A DNA stretch of 10,209 nt from an uncultured Lentisphaeria bacterium (GTDB lineage Bacteria; Verrucomicrobiota; Lentisphaeria; JABSQK01; CAJWLW01): contig CAJWLW010000165.1 in the NCBI GenBank assembly GCA_913042885.1, forward strand, positions 1 to 10,209, written 5' to 3'. Made by a program: the position numbers and the translations under genes. Below the pieces are notes generated by a model that was given only the letters and a program-made list of their open reading frames with translations, did no database searches and was not told the origin of the DNA. Of the stretch, positions 1-6,135 are shown piece after piece; the first letter of the stretch is position 1; every line of letters starts with the position of its first letter.

Positions 1-738
1 GACCCCGAGCTGGTCCGGCAGGGCCTGCCGGCTTTTATCCTGCTGCTCGACGGATTGATCGAGGCCTACCCGGAGAACCCGGAACTGCTGCGGGCAGCTG
101 CCACGTCATATGTCGCTTACGCTCAGGCCTTCCTGGCCGACCCCAAAGACGAAGAGCGCGCCGCCAGACTATACGATCGCGCTCATCACTACGGCATGCG
201 ACTGCTGCAGCGTCACAAGCACCTGGCGGCAACCCTGCGCAGCAGCGGTGACTCCTTCGAACTTGCCCTTCGCACGTGTTCGGCAGAGGACGTGCCCGAC
301 CTCTATGTTGCCGGCACCGCGTGGCTCGGTTGGATCATTGCCAAACCGGATTCGATCGAGGCACTGGCCGACCTGCCACGGGCTCTCGACCTGATGGAAC
401 GAATCCTCGAGCTCGATGAAGGCTACGGCAACGGCAGCGCCCACCTCACCTTCGGCATTTACTACGCGATCCAGCCCGCCGGCGCCGGCCAGGACCTGGC
501 TAAGAGCCGGCACCACTTCAAGCGCGCCATCGAGCTGGGCGGCGGCAATGACCTGACCGCCCGCCTGCTGTATGCCGAGTTCATCGGCAAGGCCACACTC
601 GACCGCGATTTCTTCTCCGGCCAGCTTGAGGACATTCTCAAATTCGACGTCACCATCGCGCCTGACCATCGGCTGGCGAACGAGCTGGCATTGCAGCGCG
701 CCAGAATGCTGCTGCTCAATCAGGACGATTATTTCTGA
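1..738 (+). CDS. tatT: TRAP transporter T-component (TatT family), 5' end outside window
   Basis: The reading frame is open from base 1, so the gene starts upstream; the internal TTG at 55 is not its start. About 245 residues are visible. The helical pattern and conserved pieces fit the TatT family: GLPAFILLLDGLIE at the visible N-terminus, then YVAYAQAF, a central AWLGWII, GSAHLTFGIYYA followed by HHFKRAIEL, and a terminal RARMLLLNQDDYF. In the family (Treponema pallidum Tp0956 is the reference) TatT is a periplasmic lipoprotein with TPR-like helical hairpins that forms a trimer and docks the binding protein TatP/DctP. The lipobox would lie outside the window. dctP follows 140 bp later on the same strand, then dctQM, which is the expected order. 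Family assignment is confident; the role in substrate handling is inferred from Tp0956. Confidence 0.88.
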   Translation, partial: DPELVRQGLPAFILLLDGLIEAYPENPELLRAAATSYVAYAQAFLADPKDEERAARLYDRAHHYGMRLLQRHKHLAATLRSSGDSFELALRTCSAEDVPDLYVAGTAWLGWIIAKPDSIEALADLPRALDLMERILELDEGYGNGSAHLTFGIYYAIQPAGAGQDLAKSRHHFKRAIELGGGNDLTARLLYAEFIGKATLDRDFFSGQLEDILKFDVTIAPDHRLANELALQRARMLLLNQDDYF

Positions 739-814
739 CCTGTCGGTCACCACCGATGACGCCGACGCAGTGAATAAAAGTTCTGCTTCAGACGACCAAC
801 TATTACCGGGATCG

Positions 815-843
815 TTGACAAACGCTTTTTCGTATTTCATTTT
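815..843 (+). promoter_or_regulatory. possible sigma70 promoter upstream of dctP
   Basis: A perfect TTGACA lies at 815-820, with a 17-base spacer to CATTTT at 838-843. The second box matches the -10 consensus at only three of six positions, but the surroundings are T-rich in an otherwise GC-rich region. The site falls in the 140-bp gap between tatT and dctP and would give a short leader before the ribosome site at 870-874. It would let dctPQM be transcribed independently of tatT. This is motif evidence only. Confidence 0.4.
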
Positions 844-869
844 CCAGACATCATGCGCGCTACCCTTTC

Positions 870-874
870 GGAGG
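870..874 (+). promoter_or_regulatory. ribosome binding site of dctP
   Basis: GGAGG ends four bases before the ATG at 879. It is a strong match that fixes the dctP start directly ahead of its signal peptide. Confidence 0.8.
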
Positions 875-878
875 TTAC

Positions 879-1892
879 ATGCCACACAATCGTTTGATTC
901 CATTCCTTTGCTGTATCCTGGTTATAGGCAGCACCCAGATCGGTGCTGCCAAGAAAACCTTCAAAATATCCAGCCAGGCGCCGGAACGCAGTATCTGGGG
1001 CAAGGCTCTGATCAAGATCGCCCAAAACGTCTCCGCTGTCACCGACGGTGAGGTTGAATTCAAGATTTTCCACGGCGGCGTACAGGGCGATGAGCAAACC
1101 GTGCTGAGGAAAATGCGTGTGAAGCAATTGCACGGCGCCGGCTTCATTGGCCAGGGCCTGTCGATCATCAATCCGGATGCTCTGGCGCTGACGCTGCCGG
1201 CGCTGTTCGAGAGCCAGGAAGAGTTTGAGTATGTCCTCAACGAGGTCGGCCCGGAGATTTCTCAGGCCTGTGCAAAGAAAGGCTATAAGGTCCTGTCGTA
1301 CCCGCAGCTCGGTTATGCTTTCGCCTTCAGCCGCGACCCGATCCATAGCATAGACGACCTGAAATCGTCCAAGCCCTGGCTCATCCAGGGAGACGTCATG
1401 AGCAGAGAACTGTTCGACGTACTCGACGTATCACCAGTTTCCGCCAGCGTCGGCGAAGTGCTGCCAGCCCTCAATTCAGGCATGATTCGCCTGGTCTTTT
1501 CGCCACCTACCGCCGTGATCGCTATGCAGTGGCACGATAAACTGTCCTTTCGCTTGTCGCGCGAGATCATTCCCACCATGGGTGTCCTGCTGGTGGACCT
1601 CGAACGCTGGAACACTCTGCCCAGGGAAACACAAAAAAAGGTGGAGCAGATCGTCGACCTCGAAATCGCGCGCCTCAACAAAGCTGTCCTCAAGACCAAC
1701 GACAAAGCTATTGAAGTTCTCGAACACCGCGGCATGGAAACGATCCAGGTCACCGATGAGTTAGCCCAAATCGTCGTCGATGCCAGCGAGCAGGTCGCGC
1801 AGCGGCTGGCCGACAAGGCTTTTTCCAAAAGTTTCCTCGAGCGGATCCTCAAGGCTGCCGCCGATTATCGAGAAAAGAATGCCGGCAAGTGA
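879..1892 (+). CDS. dctP: TRAP transporter substrate-binding protein DctP (TatT-associated type)
   Basis: This is a 337-residue periplasmic solute-binding protein. The ATG at 879 has GGAGG at 870-874, four bases upstream. A signal peptide is visible: R5, hydrophobic residues 6-17, and likely cleavage after A23 or A24 (GAAKK). The mature protein shows the DctP fold pattern, for example FKISSQAPERSIWGKAL near the N-terminus, then the hinge region SIDDLKSSKPWLIQGD, and PVSASVGEVLPALNSGMIRL before MQWHDKLSF. Ordinary DctP/SiaP proteins have an arginine in the LKxxKxR segment that grips a substrate carboxylate. Here that segment reads KPW with W167, as I recall for binding proteins that work with TatT, so the ligand may not be a simple carboxylate (inference). 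It delivers solute to DctQM encoded just downstream. A structured 90-bp spacer separates it from dctQ. Confidence 0.9.
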   Translation: MPHNRLIPFLCCILVIGSTQIGAAKKTFKISSQAPERSIWGKALIKIAQNVSAVTDGEVEFKIFHGGVQGDEQTVLRKMRVKQLHGAGFIGQGLSIINPDALALTLPALFESQEEFEYVLNEVGPEISQACAKKGYKVLSYPQLGYAFAFSRDPIHSIDDLKSSKPWLIQGDVMSRELFDVLDVSPVSASVGEVLPALNSGMIRLVFSPPTAVIAMQWHDKLSFRLSREIIPTMGVLLVDLERWNTLPRETQKKVEQIVDLEIARLNKAVLKTNDKAIEVLEHRGMETIQVTDELAQIVVDASEQVAQRLADKAFSKSFLERILKAAADYREKNAGK

Positions 1893-1904
1893 GCCGGATG
1901 CCGA

Positions 1905-1969
1905 GTTCAGTGTTACAGTTCGCCGGCTGCGGTTAGCTTTTCAGCCACGAGCCCGAGTGTAACCTGAAC
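1905..1969 (+). promoter_or_regulatory. long imperfect hairpin in dctP-dctQ spacer
   Basis: The 90-bp gap after dctP folds on itself. The outer arms are 1905-1917 and 1958-1969: twelve complementary pairs with one bulged base (T1911). Further in, 1918-1922 pairs with 1948-1952 (one G-U), and 1925-1929 (GGCTG) pairs with 1942-1946 (CAGCC) around a 12-base loop. About 22 pairs form in 65 bases. No T-run follows, so it is not an ordinary intrinsic terminator. It stops four bases short of the AAGG ribosome site of dctQ (1973-1976). Hairpins between a binding-protein gene and its membrane genes, as in malE-malF, often stabilise the upstream message so that binding protein is made in excess. That role is inferred here. 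Confidence 0.6.
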
Positions 1970-1982
1970 AGTAAGGTACAGC

Positions 1983-2552
1983 GTGAGTGGCGAACCCGTT
2001 CAACCCGATGACGATCCCCTCGCACCTCCACTCCATGAGGGTCGGTTCGCACGTCTGATCCGACGCACGGAAGAGTGCTTTTTCGTCGCCATCCTCCTCG
2101 CCCTCGTTGGCGTCGGCCTCGCACCGATTGTCGCACGACGCTTTGACCTGGGCTCTATCACCTGGTCGATCGACGTCTCCAGGCAGTTGGTCCTGTGGAT
2201 CGCCCTCTTCGGTGCCGGCGCCGCAACTCGCGATCGCAAGCACATAGTCATCGACGCAGTCAGCCACCTGCTGAGCGCGCGCAACAAGTTCCGGTTGAGC
2301 GTCCTCACCGGGTTGATCTCCACCGCCGCCTGCGGATTCCTCTTCGTTCTCTGCGTGCGCTTCGTTCAGAGCGAACTGGAGTTCAACTCGGATGTATCCT
2401 GGCATTTCGGTATTCCTCTGTGGATTCTCAGTGTGGTGCTTCCCGTCGGCTTTCTGATCCTGACCTTCCGATTCATTGCAAGCACCTACGAGGACGTCAT
2501 CTCCGGCTTCGTTCGGCGGCAGCCGAAAGATCAGGAGGGACCCGCGGCATGA
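1983..2552 (+). CDS. dctQ: TRAP transporter small permease subunit DctQ
   Basis: This is a 189-residue inner-membrane protein, a normal size for the DctQ family, with four predicted hydrophobic segments: roughly residues 32-50 (CFFVAILLALVGVGLAPIV), 68-82 (RQLVLWIALFGAGAA), 105-125 and 140-162. The Arg-rich segment RFARLIRRTEE precedes the first helix, and the family-like WSIDVSRQLVLWIALFGAGAA, then TRDRKHIVIDAV, follows. The start is GTG 1983, with AAGG at 1973-1976 six bases upstream; no better in-frame start is visible. The first 20 residues are proline- and acid-rich. It forms the membrane complex with DctM, whose ATG overlaps this gene's stop as ATGA (2549-2552), indicating translational coupling. 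Confidence 0.9.
   Translation: MSGEPVQPDDDPLAPPLHEGRFARLIRRTEECFFVAILLALVGVGLAPIVARRFDLGSITWSIDVSRQLVLWIALFGAGAATRDRKHIVIDAVSHLLSARNKFRLSVLTGLISTAACGFLFVLCVRFVQSELEFNSDVSWHFGIPLWILSVVLPVGFLILTFRFIASTYEDVISGFVRRQPKDQEGPAA
2533..2538 (+). promoter_or_regulatory. ribosome binding site of dctM
   Basis: A full AGGAGG lies inside the end of dctQ, ten bases before the ATG at 2549. It decides the dctM start against the longer open frame, which reaches back to 2195 through dctQ. Confidence 0.75.
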
Positions 2553-3979
2553 GCGGTATCGTTTCCGTCATCCTGGCGCTCGGCACAGTACCGCTGTTCG
2601 TGGTCATGGTGGTCTCAGCCGTGCTGCTCTCGGTCGCACTCGGACAGGATGAAGTGCCGTTCGGCAGCATCGTCATCAGCATCAACAGCCTGGCAAAGAT
2701 GCAGTTGCTGGAGGCCCTGCCGCTGTTCGCCTTCGGCGGCTATCTGCTGGCCTACAGCGGTGCGCCGAACCGACTGGTACGCTTGTCGAACGCCGTGCTC
2801 GGCGGATTACCCGGTGGCCTGGCGATCGTCGCAATCGTCGGCTGCACCTTCCTCACGGCGCTCACCGGCGCCTCGGGCGTCACCATCGTCGCCCTCGGCG
2901 GGCTGCTGCTGCCCGCGATGCTCAAACAAGGGTACCCCGAGAACTTCAGCCTCGGGACAATTACCGCCGGCGGCAGCCTCGGCGTGCTGTTCGCCCCGAG
3001 CCTGCCGATCATTCTCTACGGCGTCGTTTCAGGTGTCAGCACCGATGACCTGTTCAAGGCCGGACTGATCCCCGGCCTGCTGATCGTCGCGACCCTGTCG
3101 GTATACGCCGCCGTTCGCGGTATCCAATGCAAGGTGCCGCGCCAGGCATTCTCATGGCGGGAACTGGGGGGCGCACTGTGGGAGGCAAAGTGGGAAATCC
3201 CCTTGCCGATTTTTCTGGTCATCGGCATCTATCGCGGCGTGTTTGTCGTCAGCGAAGCGGCAGTGATTGCGACTGCGTACATCTTCATCGTCGAGGTAAT
3301 CATCCAGCGCGACATCAAGTGGGGCAAGATCGGCGCCATCGCCCGCGAAAGCATGGTGCTGATCGGCGGCATCCTGATTATTCTGGGAACCACGCTGGCT
3401 GTGAACAATGCCATCATCGACGCAGAAATTCCAAAGGAGATGTTCGCCAGGATCAAGCCGTACATGGAAAGCAAAATCGCCTTCCTCCTCTGCCTCAATG
3501 TCTTCCTGCTGATCGTCGGCTGCATGATCGATATCTACGCCGCCGTCGTTCTCATCGTGCCGCTAATTCTGCCGATCGCGATGCATTACGGTATCCACCC
3601 GGTGCATCTGGGCATCATTTTCCTGACGAATTTAGGCATCGGTTACGCCACACCGCCGGTCGGCATGAATCTCTTTATTGCGACAGTGCGATTCAGCAAA
3701 CCAATCCTCAAACTGTATTGGGCCTGCATCCCCTTTATCCTGCTGCTGCTGGTGATGCTCGCGGTGATCACCTACTGCCCCGCACTCAGCACCTGGGTCC
3801 TGGACGACAGCTCGGTTCAGGCGCCCTTGCCGGAGGACGATCTCGACAAGCTGCTCGAAATCGAGGATTTCGGCGACCTCGATGAACCGCTGGACAAGGA
3901 CGAAGTCGATGACTCAGAGTACCTGGAATACTTCGACGACCTGCTCAATCTCGACAAGCTCGACAAAAAACCACAATAG
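2549..3979 (+). CDS. dctM: TRAP transporter large permease subunit DctM with acidic C-terminal tail
   Basis: This is a 476-residue polytopic inner-membrane protein, the ion-coupled translocation subunit of the TRAP transporter. Family signatures are clear: LTGASGVT at residues 105-112, GSLGVLFAPSLPIILYG around 142-158 (FAPS where PPS is more usual), LFKAGLIPG, and NLGIGYATPPVG with TPPVG at 368-372. The last hydrophobic helix (CIPFILLLLVMLAVITYC) ends near residue 410, close to the normal end of the family (about 425 residues). Beyond it are about 59 extra residues (418-476) with 23 Asp/Glu against five Lys, including LDKLLEIEDFGDLDE and DKLDKKPQ. The start follows from the ATGA overlap with dctQ and the AGGAGG site. 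It is the last gene of the unit; the hyu operon lies convergent beyond it. The permease call is certain; the tail's function is unknown. Confidence 0.92.
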   Translation: MSGIVSVILALGTVPLFVVMVVSAVLLSVALGQDEVPFGSIVISINSLAKMQLLEALPLFAFGGYLLAYSGAPNRLVRLSNAVLGGLPGGLAIVAIVGCTFLTALTGASGVTIVALGGLLLPAMLKQGYPENFSLGTITAGGSLGVLFAPSLPIILYGVVSGVSTDDLFKAGLIPGLLIVATLSVYAAVRGIQCKVPRQAFSWRELGGALWEAKWEIPLPIFLVIGIYRGVFVVSEAAVIATAYIFIVEVIIQRDIKWGKIGAIARESMVLIGGILIILGTTLAVNNAIIDAEIPKEMFARIKPYMESKIAFLLCLNVFLLIVGCMIDIYAAVVLIVPLILPIAMHYGIHPVHLGIIFLTNLGIGYATPPVGMNLFIATVRFSKPILKLYWACIPFILLLLVMLAVITYCPALSTWVLDDSSVQAPLPEDDLDKLLEIEDFGDLDEPLDKDEVDDSEYLEYFDDLLNLDKLDKKPQ

Positions 3980-3991
3980 CGCCGCATGGCA

Positions 3992-4009
3992 GCCCGGCAG
4001 TCGCCGGGC
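3992..4009 (+). terminator. small GC-rich hairpin after dctM
   Basis: GCCCGGC (3992-3998), loop AGTC, GCCGGGC (4003-4009) form a perfect 7-bp stem, starting 13 bases after the dctM stop. No T-run follows on either strand; the six Ts on the minus strand lie 22 bases away inside dctM. It may aid termination or protect the 3' end between convergent units, but it is not a canonical terminator. Confidence 0.3.
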
Positions 4010-4040
4010 AACACCCCGCGCATGTGGCGCCGGTCTTTTC

Positions 4041-4411
4041 ACAATGCCCTCGGCCACGGCATGCACAACGTCAAGATCGTCGTAGTCGGAATCCGCTGCG
4101 CTGCACCCGACCGCATAGACGAGCCGCTGAATCGCCGCATCGCCGACGAACTGATTCGACAGCAATACGTCCATGTTGGCCTGCAACAATACGTCCACAT
4201 CATGCGCGTGGCGGCGGTGAAACCGAGGCAACCGCCCGCCGCCATCTGCTCTTTAGTCAGCGGTATGCACTTGTGATTCTTGAAGTGCGGCCGCAGTTCC
4301 GCCTGCGTGTCCGCAACCAGTGCGGCGGCGCAAATCGATATTGCGTTTCGCAGCGGGCCAGTCGAGCAGCAGTACCGGCGTCGGCAGTTCGTAGATGGAT
4401 TTGGCGCTCAT
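4041..4411 (-). pseudogene. remnant of D-threonine aldolase / D-serine dehydratase-like PLP enzyme (alanine racemase N-terminal domain)
   Basis: ATG 4411 opens a frame starting MSAKSIYELPTPVLLLDW, then AAKRNI, the usual start of this fold-III PLP family. Near 4332-4334 an extra base in a TTT (minus strand) shifts the frame, so the original frame hits TAA at 4255-4253. In the next frame the text continues DTQAELRPHFKNHK, then EQMAAGG and GFTAAT. RPHxKxHK is the family's PLP-lysine motif. Near 4206 one missing G (ACGCGCAT for likely ACGGCGCAT) restores the first frame, giving AHDVDVLLQANMDVLLSNQF and DDLDVVHAVAEGI, after which likeness to the family stops near 4041. About 120 of the usual 370 or so residues remain. 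The ATG overlaps the hyuB stop (ATGA, 4408-4411), so this was once the third gene of the hyuAB operon. Two opposite indels plus a truncation argue against a single sequencing error. The exact substrate is unknown. Confidence 0.78.
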
Positions 4412-6135
4412 CCGCGTGACCTTTCTGCCCGCAGCCGGAGGGTTGCTTCGTCGTCGACCTCGAACGTCCCGTCCTTCAATATGACACCATAGTCCGCCAC
4501 CGCCGCCTCGCGGGAGACGCGATCGTTCCTGACGTCCCGGGCAACTGCTTTCGGGTCGCGCTCCAGCGGATCGCCGAAACCGCCGCCGCCGGGCTGCCGG
4601 TGGTATATGGTTTCGCCTTCCTTCATGCTGGTCGAAACCATGGTTATCAGCTCTTCCTTGTCGGCCGCGTGATGCAATACATTGGTGGACCCTCTGCCGG
4701 GTTGCCCGCCCTGCAGGCCGTACGGCAGATGGTCGCGGCGATCGGAGCGGATCGTCAACTGCGCATCGCCTTCGAGCAGTGTCCACTCCCGTTCCACCGC
4801 CATGCCGCCGCGAAAACGACCGGCACCGCCCGAGTCGTTCACCAGACCGTAGCGTTCGATGCGGATTGGATAGTTGCACTCGGCTTCTTCGATAGGGATG
4901 TTGGCAGCGACATTGGCAGGGCTGCACAGACCGTCGTTGCCATCGCGGTCCGGCCGCGCGCCCCACGTGCCGCAGAGAAGTTCGTAGTAGACGTACGCGT
5001 CTTGCGACTCCCGGCGCTGCCCGCCGATGATTATCAGGCTGTTGCCGCCTTCGCAGGCCGCCGGTACGCGGTCCGGCACGATCCCCGCCAGCGCGCCGAG
5101 GGCCACGTCCACCAGACGAAAGCCGACAATACCACGCATCGACGAGGCACCCGGCATGCGGACGTTGAAGATCGAACCTTCCGGCGCAATGACCTCGAGC
5201 GGCCGGAACATGCCCTCGGTGTTCGGCAATGCCTGACTCATCGCCGAGCGCATCGCGAAACCGATGGTAGCAACCGTAAAGGATCGCGTCGCATTGATCG
5301 CACCCGGCACCTGATCTGCCGAGCCGGTGAGATCTGCGGTCAGCCTGTCACCGGCAACGGTCATGGTGCATTGAACCTTCGTACGCGGCCCACCGCAGCC
5401 ATCGCTGTCGATATAGTCGACGAAGGTACTCGACCCGTCGGGCCACGATGCGATCTCGCTGCGCACCAGACGCTCGCTGTAGTCGAGCAACTCGCGGGCA
5501 CAGCTCTCGAAAGTCTCGATGCCGTGGCGCTCAATCAACTCGAGGACCGCATGTTCGCCGACATGACAGGCCGATAACTGACTGCGCAGATCGCCGAAGG
5601 TCATTACCGGCACACGAATATTGGCGCGCAAAAGGGCGAACAACGCCTCGTCCGGCTCGCCCCGATGATAAAGCTTCAGCATCGGAATGCGGAAGCCGTC
5701 CTGGAAAATATCGCGATTGTCGCAGGCGGAGCTCCCCGGCACGCGGCCGCCCAAATCGAGATGATGCGCCGTCGCGACGGCAAAGGCGACGCGCCGATCC
5801 CCGACGAACACCGGCTTGATGATGAAGATGTCCGGGATGTGCATGCCGCCGTCGAACGGATCGTTCAGGATGAAAACGTCACCGGGCTCGATGGCGTCAC
5901 CGTACTTCCGGAACATCGACTGCATCGCATCGGGCACCGAGCCCATATGAAACGGAATGGTCGTGCTCTGGGCGATCTGCTCGCCTTCGGTATTACACAG
6001 GGACGTCGAGAAATCCAGCGCATCCCGGACGATCGTCGAGTAGGCCGTGCGATAAAGCCCTATCGCCATGACGTCGGCAGTCGAAGCCAGGGCGTTGCTG
6101 ACAATCTCGAGGGTGATGGGATCGACCGTGCTCAT
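4408..6135 (-). CDS. hyuB: hydantoinase B / 5-oxoprolinase family protein (HyuB)
   Basis: This is a 575-residue cytoplasmic protein spanning the whole hydantoinase B domain (PF02538). Near the N-terminus are DPITLEIVSNAL and RTAYSTIVRDALDFS; NDPFDGGMHIPD lies at residues 91-102 and the Gly-rich GGGGFGDP at 516-523. With HyuA it forms the ATP-dependent enzyme that opens cyclic amides such as 5-oxoproline, N-methylhydantoin or related hydantoins; acetone and acetophenone carboxylases share the fold. The sequence alone does not fix the substrate. The start is ATG 6135: it gives the family N-terminus and overlaps the hyuA stop as ATGA (6132-6135). The longer open frame to 6195 lies inside hyuA and is not expected to be used. 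The stop overlaps the start of the decayed PLP gene in the same manner. Confidence 0.93.
   Translation of the reverse strand: MSTVDPITLEIVSNALASTADVMAIGLYRTAYSTIVRDALDFSTSLCNTEGEQIAQSTTIPFHMGSVPDAMQSMFRKYGDAIEPGDVFILNDPFDGGMHIPDIFIIKPVFVGDRRVAFAVATAHHLDLGGRVPGSSACDNRDIFQDGFRIPMLKLYHRGEPDEALFALLRANIRVPVMTFGDLRSQLSACHVGEHAVLELIERHGIETFESCARELLDYSERLVRSEIASWPDGSSTFVDYIDSDGCGGPRTKVQCTMTVAGDRLTADLTGSADQVPGAINATRSFTVATIGFAMRSAMSQALPNTEGMFRPLEVIAPEGSIFNVRMPGASSMRGIVGFRLVDVALGALAGIVPDRVPAACEGGNSLIIIGGQRRESQDAYVYYELLCGTWGARPDRDGNDGLCSPANVAANIPIEEAECNYPIRIERYGLVNDSGGAGRFRGGMAVEREWTLLEGDAQLTIRSDRRDHLPYGLQGGQPGRGSTNVLHHAADKEELITMVSTSMKEGETIYHRQPGGGGFGDPLERDPKAVARDVRNDRVSREAAVADYGVILKDGTFEVDDEATLRLRAERSRG

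Noticed and set aside
743..756. Hairpin TCGGT-CACC-ACCGA just after tatT
   Set aside because: Only five pairs plus wobbles and no T-run; too weak to call a terminator.
169..903. 244-codon minus-strand open frame across tatT and the following gap
   Set aside because: It is antisense to the TatT family match and has no recognisable domain.
2195..2548. N-terminal extension of the dctM frame through dctQ
   Set aside because: The text is Arg/Ser-rich and not membrane-like. ATG 2549, with AGGAGG and the ATGA overlap, gives the normal DctM N-terminus.
4206..4334. Programmed frameshifting in the PLP gene
   Set aside because: There is no slippery heptamer or obvious downstream structure. Two opposite shifts would be needed and the rest of the gene is absent, so decay is the simpler reading.
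4253..4966. 237-codon minus-strand frame running from inside hyuB into the decayed PLP gene
   Set aside because: Only the part after ATG 4411 is meaningful; the upstream part is an out-of-frame reading of hyuB. The meaningful part is reported as the pseudogene.
4600..5577. 325-codon open frame on the plus strand, antisense to hyuB
   Set aside because: Same reason: it is the mirror of a conserved gene with no domain of its own.
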